64,000 nucleotides of DNA from Kitasatospora sp. SUK 42 (GTDB taxonomy: Bacteria; Actinomycetota; Actinomycetes; Streptomycetales; Streptomycetaceae), in the NCBI RefSeq assembly GCF_015776785.2, contig NZ_LFMD02000002.1, positions 1,338,244 to 1,402,243 on the forward strand. Direction: 5' to 3'. This document shows positions 41,023 through 47,891 of this stretch, in pieces. How positions within the stretch are numbered: the first letter of the stretch is position 1; every line of letters begins with the position of its first letter. The position numbers were made by a program, and so were the translations under genes. The notes under the pieces were generated by a model. That model saw only the letters and a list, made by a program, of their open reading frames with translations, did no database searches and was not told the DNA's origin.

Positions 41023-42336
41023 ATGACCGATGAGACGGTGACGGGGGAGCAGTTGGAGGAAGGGGTGCCGTACCGATCGCGGCGGCGCACCCTGGTACGG
41101 GCCGGGGTGCCGGTGGCCGTGGCCGCGGTGATCGCCGCCGGGGTCGGTCTGGTGCCCGCGCTGGCGGCCGACTCCCCGCCGGACCTGCCCGCCCTGTCGG
41201 CGGAGCAGGTGGTGGCCAAGGCGCTCGGCTCGGACGCGCAGAGCCTGTCCGGGACGGTCTCGGTCTCCACCGACCTCGGGCTGCCCAGCCAGCTGCTGGG
41301 CGCGGCGGCCGGCGGGCTCGGCGCGGCGGCCGGGCGCGGCGGCGACCAGGGCAAGGGCTCCTCGGCCGACCCGCAGTCCAAGCTGCTCGGTCTGCTCGGC
41401 GGCGACCAGACCCTGCGGGTCGCGGTCGACGGCCCGGACCGCCAGCGGGTGGACCTGCTGGAGAACATGGCCGGCTACACCCTGGTCCACAACGGCGACC
41501 AGAGCTGGGCCTGGGACAGCTCGACCAACAGCGCGGTGCACCTGACCGGGCGGCCGGCCGCCGGGCACCCCGAGGCCTCCAAGGCCCCGAAGACCCCGCT
41601 GACCGGGGTGCCGACCACCCCGCAGGAGGCGGCCCGGCAGTTCCTGACCGCGAGCGCCGGCACCACCTCGGTCGCCGTGTCCGGGACGGCCAACGTGGCC
41701 GGGCAGAAGGCCTACCAGCTGAGCGTCAAGCCGACCCAGTCCGGCTCGACCGTCGCCGAGGTCCGGATAGCGGTGGCCGCCGACAACGGAGTGCCGCTCT
41801 CGGTGGTGGTGAAGTCCACGGACGGCTCCACCGTGCTGGACGTCCACTTCACCGACGTGTCCTTCGCCAAGCCGGCCGCCAAGACCTTCGACTTCGCGGT
41901 GCCCAAGGGCGCCAAGGTGACGGAGCAGAAGGCGGACGAGGCCGGGAAGGGCGCCGAGGCCGCGAAGGGCGCCGAGGCCGCGAAGGGCGCCGAGGCCGCG
42001 AAGGGCGCCGAGGCCGGGAGCCACCAGGGCGACGCCAAGGACCACGGCGGCGTGAACGTGATCGGCGAGGGCTGGACGGCCGTGGTCTCCACCCAGCTGC
42101 CCAGCGCCGTCGAGGCCCCCGCCGGGGACGCCCAGGGCAAGGGCGACGGCAAGCAGGGCAAGCGCCACGGCCAGCCGCTGAACCCGCAGGCACTGGTGAA
42201 GTCGCTCGGCAAGCAGGTCGGCGGCGGCACCCTGATCAGCACCAAGGTCGTCAACGTCCTGCTCACCGACGACGGCCGGGTCTTCGCCGGCGCGGTGACC
42301 CTGCCGGTCCTCCAGCACGCCGCCGGGGTGAACTGA
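41023..42336 (+). CDS. LolA-like lipoprotein-carrier-fold protein, membrane anchored
   Basis: A 437-residue protein from ATG 41023. It has an N-terminal membrane helix (AGVPVAVAAVIAAGVGLVPALAA), then a LolA/LppX-like beta region with VVAKALGSDAQSLSGTVSVST, QTLRVAVDGPDRQRVDLLE and GYTLVHNGDQSWAWDSSTNSAVH (quoted as parts). A second half has FTDVSFAKPAAKTFDFAVPKGAKV, four copies of KGAEAA, and a C-terminal TLISTKVVNVLLTDDGRVFAGAV. It is followed three bases later by an ABC ATPase and permease, so the three make one operon. The LolA fold carries acylated molecules. A monoderm has no outer membrane, so a lipid or lipoprotein carrier or sensor role for the exporter is an inference. Confidence 0.8.
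   Translation: MTDETVTGEQLEEGVPYRSRRRTLVRAGVPVAVAAVIAAGVGLVPALAADSPPDLPALSAEQVVAKALGSDAQSLSGTVSVSTDLGLPSQLLGAAAGGLGAAAGRGGDQGKGSSADPQSKLLGLLGGDQTLRVAVDGPDRQRVDLLENMAGYTLVHNGDQSWAWDSSTNSAVHLTGRPAAGHPEASKAPKTPLTGVPTTPQEAARQFLTASAGTTSVAVSGTANVAGQKAYQLSVKPTQSGSTVAEVRIAVAADNGVPLSVVVKSTDGSTVLDVHFTDVSFAKPAAKTFDFAVPKGAKVTEQKADEAGKGAEAAKGAEAAKGAEAAKGAEAGSHQGDAKDHGGVNVIGEGWTAVVSTQLPSAVEAPAGDAQGKGDGKQGKRHGQPLNPQALVKSLGKQVGGGTLISTKVVNVLLTDDGRVFAGAVTLPVLQHAAGVN
41947..42018. repeat. Four tandem 18-base coding repeats
   Basis: AAGGGCGCCGAGGCCGCG occurs four times in a row within the LolA-like gene (last copy with one change), encoding KGAEAA units in a linker between two parts of the protein. Confidence 0.95.
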
Positions 42337-42339
42337 CGG

Positions 42340-43413
42340 ATGACCGAGGCTCCCGTAACGGGGGACGTTACGGAGTCGGCCGGGGGTCCGGGCGCCGCAC
42401 CGCGCCCGACCCCCGTTGCTCCCGCTTCCCGTACCACTTCCCCTACCTCCCCCACCTCCACCGCCTCCCCCGGCGACGACGTGATCAGGACCCGCGGCCT
42501 GACCAAGCGCTTCCGGGGCGGCCAGCTCGCCGTGGACGGCCTGGACCTGACCGTGCCGCGCGGCTCCGTCTTCGGCTTCCTCGGCCCCAACGGCTCCGGC
42601 AAGACCACCACCATCCGGATGCTGATGGGCCTGATCGCCCCCACCTCCGGCGCGGCCGCCGTCCTCGGCGAGCCGATGCCGCAGTCCGTCGCCAGCGTGC
42701 TGCCCCGGGTGGGCGCGCTGATCGAGGGCCCGGCGCTGTACGGCTTCCTCTCCGGCCGGGACAACCTGGTCCGCTTCGACTCAGCCGACCCGACGGCCGA
42801 CCCGCGCACCCGCAACAGCCGGGTCGAGGCCGCGCTGGAGCGGGTCGGCCTGAGCGCCGCGGCGGGCAAGAAGGCCCGCGCCTACTCGCTGGGCATGAAG
42901 CAGCGCCTGGGCCTGGCCTCCGCACTGCTGCAGCCGCGCGAGCTGCTGGTGCTGGACGAGCCGACCAACGGCCTGGACCCGCAGGGCATGCGGGAGATCC
43001 GCACCCTGGTGCGGGAGGTCGCGGCGGAGGGCACCACGGTGTTCCTCTCCTCGCACCTGCTCGACGAGATCGAACAGGTCTGCACCCACGCGGCGGTGAT
43101 GTCCCGGGGCCGGCTGGTGGTGCAGGGCACCGTCGCCGAGCTGGCCGCCCGGGCGCAGGGCCGGCTGGTGGTCCGCACCCCGGACACCGCGCGCGCCGCC
43201 GAGGTGCTGGCCGCCCACGGGGTGGGCGCGCTGGTGCACGGCGAGGGGCGGCTGGACGGCGAGCCGGGCGACCGGGGCGACGACGCGTTGCCCAAGCTGT
43301 GCGCGGCACTGGTCGAGGCCGGGGTTCGGGTGTACGGCTTCGGGCTGGAGCGGGGCACGTTGGAGGACGCCTTCGTGGCGCTGACCGGGGAGGGCTTCGA
43401 TGTCGCAGGCTGA
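42340..43413 (+). CDS. ABC transporter ATP-binding protein (CcmA/DrrA type)
   Basis: A 357-residue protein from ATG 42340, four bases after the LolA-like stop. The first 48 residues are a Thr/Pro/Ser-rich tail. Then comes the ATPase: FGFLGPNGSGKTTTIRMLMG (Walker A), YSLGMKQRLGLA (signature LGMKQ), LLVLDEPTNGLDPQGM (Walker B and D-loop) and FLSSHLLDEIEQVC (H-loop). A C-terminal accessory domain ends at 43413. This is the drug- or lipid-exporter class with ABC-2 permeases. The next gene overlaps by 14 bases, indicating tight coupling. Confidence 0.93.
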   Translation: MTEAPVTGDVTESAGGPGAAPRPTPVAPASRTTSPTSPTSTASPGDDVIRTRGLTKRFRGGQLAVDGLDLTVPRGSVFGFLGPNGSGKTTTIRMLMGLIAPTSGAAAVLGEPMPQSVASVLPRVGALIEGPALYGFLSGRDNLVRFDSADPTADPRTRNSRVEAALERVGLSAAAGKKARAYSLGMKQRLGLASALLQPRELLVLDEPTNGLDPQGMREIRTLVREVAAEGTTVFLSSHLLDEIEQVCTHAAVMSRGRLVVQGTVAELAARAQGRLVVRTPDTARAAEVLAAHGVGALVHGEGRLDGEPGDRGDDALPKLCAALVEAGVRVYGFGLERGTLEDAFVALTGEGFDVAG

Positions 43414-44290
43414 GGCTTCGCAGGCCGGGGCGCCGCCGGTCGTCACGGGCCGGCGGCCGCAGAGCGCGTCCGGCTTCCTGTCGCTGTTCCGCAACGAGTT
43501 GCACCTGACCTTCCGCCGGATGCGCACCAAGGTGCTGCTGGGCATCCTCGCGGTGCTGCCGGTGCTGATCGGGGTGGTGGTCAAGCTCAACACCGACAGC
43601 CCTCACGAGGGCGGCGGCGGACCGAGCTTCATCGCGCAGACCACCCAGAACGGACTGTTCCTGGTCTTCACCGCGCTGGCCGTCGCGCTGCCGGTCTTCC
43701 TGCCGATGACCGTCGGCGTGGTGGCCGGGGACTCGGTGGCGGGCGAGGCGGCCACCGGGACGCTGCGCTACCTGCTGGTCGCCCCGGCCGGGCGGACGAG
43801 GCTACTGGCCGCCAAGTTCACCGCCGGGCTGGTGTTCTGCCTGGCCGCCACGGCGGCGGTCGCGGTGGCGGCGCTGGCCACCGGCGCCGCGCTGTTCCCG
43901 CTCGGCGAGGTCACGCTGATCTCCGGGGACACCATCGGCTTCGCCGACGCGCTGCTGCGGGCGGTGCTGGTGGCCGGGGTGGTCGCGGTCTCGCTGGCCG
44001 GGCTGGTGGCGATCGGGCTGTTCGTCTCCACCCTCACCGGCAGCGGCATCGCGGCGATGGCCGCGACCGTCGGTCTGGTGATCACGGTGCAGATCCTGGA
44101 CGCCTTCCCGCAGCTGGACGCGATCAGGCCGTTCCTGTTCACCCACTACTGGCTGAGCTTCGCGGACCTCCTGCGCGCTCCGATGTACTGGGACGGCGTG
44201 TGGAAGGACCTCGGCCTTCAGGCCGCCTACGTCGCGGTGTTCGGCTCGGCGGCCTGGTCGCGGTTCACCAGCCGCGACATCAGCGCGTGA
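43400..44290 (+). CDS. ABC-2 type permease
   Basis: A 296-residue protein from ATG 43400, overlapping the ATPase gene. Six membrane segments: VLLGILAVLPVLIGVVV, LVFTALAVALPVFLPMTVGVVAG, AGLVFCLAATAAVAVAALATG, AVLVAGVVAVSLAGLVAIGLFV, GIAAMAATVGLVITVQILDAF and LGLQAAYVAVFGSAAW. GEAATGTLRYLLVAPAGRTRLLAAK is the typical coupling loop of NatB/DrrB-like permeases. It completes a three-gene export unit with the LolA-like protein. Substrate unknown. Confidence 0.9.
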   Translation: MSQAEASQAGAPPVVTGRRPQSASGFLSLFRNELHLTFRRMRTKVLLGILAVLPVLIGVVVKLNTDSPHEGGGGPSFIAQTTQNGLFLVFTALAVALPVFLPMTVGVVAGDSVAGEAATGTLRYLLVAPAGRTRLLAAKFTAGLVFCLAATAAVAVAALATGAALFPLGEVTLISGDTIGFADALLRAVLVAGVVAVSLAGLVAIGLFVSTLTGSGIAAMAATVGLVITVQILDAFPQLDAIRPFLFTHYWLSFADLLRAPMYWDGVWKDLGLQAAYVAVFGSAAWSRFTSRDISA

Positions 44291-44326
44291 GCAGTATCAG
44301 CGCATGAGCAGTATCAGCGCGTGACG
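44282..44326. repeat. 17-base tandem repeat spanning two convergent stop codons
   Basis: AGCGCGTGAGCAGTATC and AGCGCATGAGCAGTATC are followed by AGCGCGTGACG. The permease stop is in the first unit and the rarD stop is at the second/third unit boundary. Confidence 0.9.
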
Positions 44327-45282
44327 CTCTCCCGTGCCGGGGCGGACCGCGGCTCGGCCGCGGCCCGCCCGGCGCGGTCGAGCCGCACCTGGCGCAGCGC
44401 GTCCCAGGTGAGCACCGCCAGCGCGACCCAGACCAGGCCGAAGCCGGCCCAGCGCGCGGGCGGCATCGACTCGTGGAACACCGCGACGCCGATCAGGAAC
44501 TGGAACACCGGCGCCAGGTACTGGAGCAGCCCGAGCACGGTCAGCGGCACCCGCACCGCCGCCGCGCCGAAGAACAGCAGCGGGATCGCGGTGATCACCC
44601 CGCTGAGCATCAGCAGCCCCGAGTGCCCCCAGCCGTACGAGCCGGCCACCGTGTGCCCGAAGGTGCCGCGCCCGCTGACCTCCAGGTAGATCAGGTAGCC
44701 CAGGGCGAAGGGGAACATGAAGGCGCTCTCCGCCGCGAGGCTCTCCAGCCCGCTCAGCCCGACCTTCTTCTTCAGCAGGCCGTAGGTGGCGAAGGAGAGC
44801 GCCAGGGTGAGCGCGATCCAGGGCAGCCGCCCGTACGCGACGCTCAGCACCGCGACGGCGAGCGCGCCGATGCCGACCGCCGCCCACTGCGCCCGGCGCA
44901 GCCGCTCCTTGAGCACCAGGACGCCGAAGGCGATGGTGACCAGGGGGTTGATGAAGTAGCCGAGGCTGGTCTCGACCACGTGCCCGGCGTTGACGCCCCA
45001 GATGTAGACGCCCCAGTTGATCGAGATCACCGCGGCCGCACCGGCCAGCATGGCGAGCCGGCGGGGCTGGCGCAGCAGCGGGCGTATCCAGCTCCAGTGC
45101 CGCTGGGCGACCAGCATCAGCACCACCGCGACCAGGGACCAGACCATCCGGTTGGCCAGGATGTCGTCGGCGGCGCCGGGCTCCAGGAGCGGCCAGAAGA
45201 GCGGGAAGAGCCCCCACATCCCGTAGGCCGCGAAGCCGTACCAGAGGCCTCGGCCGCTGTCCTGCTGGGTCGTCTGTGGCAT
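44314..45282 (-). CDS. rarD: RarD-type EamA/DMT permease
   Basis: A 322-residue protein from ATG 45282. It has ten membrane helices in two EamA repeats: LWYGFAAYGMWGLFPLFWPLL, NRMVWSLVAVVLML, SINWGVYIWGVNAGHVVETSLGYFINPLV (landmark: ETSLGYFINPLV) and LQYLAPVFQFLIGVAVFHE. These are specific to the RarD subgroup. The role in chloramphenicol sensitivity is known only from E. coli; the substrate is probably a small metabolite. It converges on the ABC operon with almost no spacer. Confidence 0.9.
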   Translation of the reverse strand: MPQTTQQDSGRGLWYGFAAYGMWGLFPLFWPLLEPGAADDILANRMVWSLVAVVLMLVAQRHWSWIRPLLRQPRRLAMLAGAAAVISINWGVYIWGVNAGHVVETSLGYFINPLVTIAFGVLVLKERLRRAQWAAVGIGALAVAVLSVAYGRLPWIALTLALSFATYGLLKKKVGLSGLESLAAESAFMFPFALGYLIYLEVSGRGTFGHTVAGSYGWGHSGLLMLSGVITAIPLLFFGAAAVRVPLTVLGLLQYLAPVFQFLIGVAVFHESMPPARWAGFGLVWVALAVLTWDALRQVRLDRAGRAAAEPRSAPARESVTR

Positions 45283-45449
45283 GGCCGAGTGCCCTCCCGC
45301 GCGCGCGTGTGATCGAGGCGACGGTAGCGGGCGGGAGGGCGGACTGTCATCTCCGTTTCCGGATTTTGGTCATGACATTGCCTGAATGCTGGACGTGTCC
45401 GGCGTTCGCGGTGGTCAGACCATCGCGCCAGGTTCCCGGGGCCGCTTCG

Positions 45450-46319
45450 TCAGGCGCCCAGGGCGGCGCGAACGGACTCGGCCAGCGGGACGGTCGGGCG
45501 ACCGATCAGCCGGGCCAGGTCGCCCGGGGTGCCGGCCAGCTCGCCGCGCGCGATGCCCGCGTCCACGTCGACCAGCGCCTGGGCGAAGCCCTCCGGCAGG
45601 CCCGCGCCGACCAGGGCGGCGAGGTGCTCGGCCGGGGTGACGTCGCGGTGCTCGACCGGCCGGCCGGAGGCCTCCGCCAGCTCGGCGGCCAGCTCCGACA
45701 GGCTCCAGGCGGCGTCGCCGCTCAGCTCGTACACCGCGTTCTCGCGGGTCTCGCCGCCCTCGCCGCCCTCGCCGCCGAGGAGGACGGCGACGGCCGCGTC
45801 GGCGTAGTCCCGGCGCGGGGCGGTGGCCACCCGGCCGTCCCCGTTGCTGCCGAGCACCACGCCGCGGGCCACCGTGCCGGCCGCGTCGCCCAGGTAGTTC
45901 TCGGTGTACCAGCCGTTGCGCAGGAACGCGTACGGCAGGCCGGAGGCGAGGATCAGCTCCTCGGTCGCCTTGTGCTCGTCGGCCAGCCGGAAGGTCGCCG
46001 CGCCCGGGATGCTGGTGTACGCGAGCAGCGCCACCCCGGCGGCCTTCGCGGCCTCGACCACGTTGCGGTGCTGCGGGATGCGGCTGCCGACCTCGCTGCC
46101 CGAGATCAGCAGCACCCGGTCCCCGGCGGCGAAGGCGCCGGCCAGGGTCTCGGGCCGGTCGTAGTCGGCCACGCGGACGGCCACCCCGCGCGCGGCCAGG
46201 TCGGCCGCCTTCTCGGCGGAGCGGACGACGACCGCGACCTCGGCGGCGGGCACCCTGGCCAGCAGGCCCTCGACGACGAGACGGCCGAGCTGGCCGGTGG
46301 CTCCGGTGACGACGTACAT
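45450..46319 (-). CDS. NAD(P)-binding atypical SDR, QorB/NmrA-like
   Basis: A 289-residue protein from ATG 46319 with AGAGGAG upstream. The N-terminus MYVVTGATGQLGRLVVEGLL is the GxxGxxG Rossmann motif. RSAEKAADLAARGVAVRVADYDRPETLAGAF (in part) and AFLRNGWYTENYL are typical of NmrA-like NAD(P)H:quinone oxidoreductase QorB. There is no YxxxK catalytic pair, as expected for this atypical class. It is divergent from an HxlR regulator 143 bases away, the usual setting of redox-induced qorB-like genes. Confidence 0.88.
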   Translation of the reverse strand: MYVVTGATGQLGRLVVEGLLARVPAAEVAVVVRSAEKAADLAARGVAVRVADYDRPETLAGAFAAGDRVLLISGSEVGSRIPQHRNVVEAAKAAGVALLAYTSIPGAATFRLADEHKATEELILASGLPYAFLRNGWYTENYLGDAAGTVARGVVLGSNGDGRVATAPRRDYADAAVAVLLGGEGGEGGETRENAVYELSGDAAWSLSELAAELAEASGRPVEHRDVTPAEHLAALVGAGLPEGFAQALVDVDAGIARGELAGTPGDLARLIGRPTVPLAESVRAALGA

Positions 46320-46391
46320 GGTGGTGCTCCTCTGGTTCTCGATGGCTCTCTGACCTCGTCACTCACCTTAAGGAGGGCACTAACCTTTCGA

Positions 46392-46417
46392 AAGTACGCA
46401 CTTCAAAGTACGGTACT
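46392..46417. promoter_or_regulatory. Two palindromes in the qorB-like/HxlR intergenic region
   Basis: AAGTACGCACTT (46392-46403) has complementary ends, and AGTACGGTACT (46407-46417) is a perfect palindrome about a single base. Both contain AAGTACG and sit between the two divergent starts, so they are the best candidates for HxlR operators. Confidence 0.55.
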
Positions 46418-46462
46418 GACATCGAGGTAATGGCACCGAGGCAATGAGGTGGAGGTGAGGAC

Positions 46463-46867
46463 ATGGAGGTCGCGGAGGTCACGGAGGTCGCGAAGGAACT
46501 CCCGCCGCCGAACGTGTTCGACCGGATGTGCCCGTCCCGGGGTGTGCTGGAGCACGTGACCAGCCGCTGGGGCGTGCTGGTGCTCGGCGCGCTGTTCGAA
46601 CGCGGCTACCGGTTCAGCGAGCTGCGGCGGCGGGTGTCCGGGGTCAGCGAGAAGATGCTCGCCCAGACCCTCCAGACGCTGGAGCGGGACGGCTTCGTAC
46701 GGCGCGAGGCGCACCCGGTGATCCCGCCGCGGGTCGACTACAGCCTCACGCCGCTGGGCCGCGAGGCGGCCGAACTGGTCGCCGCGCTGGCGCACTGGTC
46801 CGAGCGGCGGGTGCCGGAGGTCGTGGCCGCGCGCGGGGAGTACGACGAGCGGGTCACCGCTCCCTGA
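46463..46867 (+). CDS. HxlR-family redox-type regulator
   Basis: A 134-residue protein from ATG 46463 (GAGGTGAGG upstream). Winged-helix HxlR features are LEHVTSRWGVLVLGALFERGYRFSELRRRVSGVSEKMLAQTLQTLERDGFV (landmarks: SRWGVLVLGALFE, FSELRRRVSGVSEKML) and VDYSLTPLGREA. Cys23 in FDRMCPSRGVLEHV matches the N-terminal sensing cysteine of YodB/QorR proteins, which respond to quinones, diamide or other electrophiles by disulfide formation. It is divergent from a QorB-like oxidoreductase. The first 30 bases of the gene are a 9-base repeat (GGAGGTCGC-type). Confidence 0.92.
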   Translation: MEVAEVTEVAKELPPPNVFDRMCPSRGVLEHVTSRWGVLVLGALFERGYRFSELRRRVSGVSEKMLAQTLQTLERDGFVRREAHPVIPPRVDYSLTPLGREAAELVAALAHWSERRVPEVVAARGEYDERVTAP

Positions 46868-47621
46868 TCAGCGCTTCGAGGCCGTCGAGGACACGGGCCA
46901 GGCCGAAGGCGTAGGCGTGCTCCGGGCTGTACGCGCCGCCGTGCGCCTGGCCGGCGGCGGCCCCGACGCGGGCGGCCACCGGGTAGCGCTCGGCGTCGAA
47001 GACCCGGGCCAGCAGCGGGGCGTTGGCCTCCCACCACCGGGCGTCGGTCATCGCGCTCTCCTGCTGGGCGGCCCGCGCGTCGGCGACCATCCGGGCGCAG
47101 GTCTGGACGAAGCCGAGCAGGTGGGTCAGCGCGGCGTCCAGCTCGACGTCGGGCAGGCCGGTGCCCTCGAAGGCGCGCAGCTCGTACTCGTACTTGGCCA
47201 TCAGGCCGGGCCCGAGCGGCGGGCGGCTGGTGGAGACGGCGGCGACCCACGGGTGGGCGTGGAACAGCGCCCGGTTGTCGTCGGCGACGGCGGTCACCCG
47301 GGCGCGCCAGCCCTCGTCGGCCGGGGTGCTGCGGGGCGTGGTCGCGTAGACGGTGTCCAGCATCAGGTCGAGCAGTTCGGCCTTGCCGGGCACGTAGGTG
47401 TAGAGCGCCATCGGGGACAGCCCGAGCTCCTGGGCGACCCGGCGCATGGTGACGGCGTCCACGCCCTCGGCGTCGGCCAGGGCGATCGCGACGGCGGCGA
47501 TCTCACCGGTCGAGCGGGCCTGCCTGGGGCCGCGCCGGCCGGGCTTCTCCTCGGCGGTCAGCCCCCAGAGCAGGGCGAGGGTGCGCGCCGGGTCTCCTGC
47601 GCTGCTGCGGTCCGTGGCCAT
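46854..47621 (-). CDS. TetR/AcrR-family regulator
   Basis: A 255-residue protein from ATG 47621; its 3' end overlaps the convergent HxlR gene by 14 bases. It has a 40-residue N-terminal extension, then a helix-turn-helix: IAAVAIALADAEGVDAVTMRRVAQELGLSPMALYTYVPGKAELLDLM (landmarks: VTMRRVAQELGLSPMALYTYV). The C-terminal domain is the TetR_C type found in regulators related to TetR itself (MRRVAQELG...YVPGK and PWVAAV). No efflux gene is adjacent, so the target is unknown. Confidence 0.92.
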   Translation of the reverse strand: MATDRSSAGDPARTLALLWGLTAEEKPGRRGPRQARSTGEIAAVAIALADAEGVDAVTMRRVAQELGLSPMALYTYVPGKAELLDLMLDTVYATTPRSTPADEGWRARVTAVADDNRALFHAHPWVAAVSTSRPPLGPGLMAKYEYELRAFEGTGLPDVELDAALTHLLGFVQTCARMVADARAAQQESAMTDARWWEANAPLLARVFDAERYPVAARVGAAAGQAHGGAYSPEHAYAFGLARVLDGLEALIRER

Positions 47622-47672
47622 GCCCGGATCCTTTCACGGCGCCCGCCGGCCGGGACGGCTACCGTCTCCCCC

Positions 47673-47867
47673 ATGACCAGCCCAGAGCCGCTCCCCGGCA
47701 CCGACACCACGCAGCCCCTCCGCCCCCGGGTGACCTGCCGCCGCTGCCACCGGCCGCTGCACGACCCGGAGTCGCGGATGCTGCGGCTGGGGCCGGAGTG
47801 CCGGGACCCGTCGGAGCGGGTGGACCGGTACGAGGTGGACCAGGAGCCGCTGCCGGGGGTGGGGTGA
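47673..47867 (+). CDS. Small DUF6011-type zinc-binding protein
   Basis: A 64-residue protein from ATG 47673. A CxxC pair (TCRRCHRPL) followed by DPESRMLRLGPECR, with a further Cys, gives a probable zinc knuckle as in DUF6011. The tail is acidic. Function unknown. It diverges from the TetR gene (51 bases between starts) and converges with the TPR-like gene. Confidence 0.72.
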   Translation: MTSPEPLPGTDTTQPLRPRVTCRRCHRPLHDPESRMLRLGPECRDPSERVDRYEVDQEPLPGVG

Positions 47868-47891
47868 CGGCTGAAGCCGGCTAGGCCCCGC

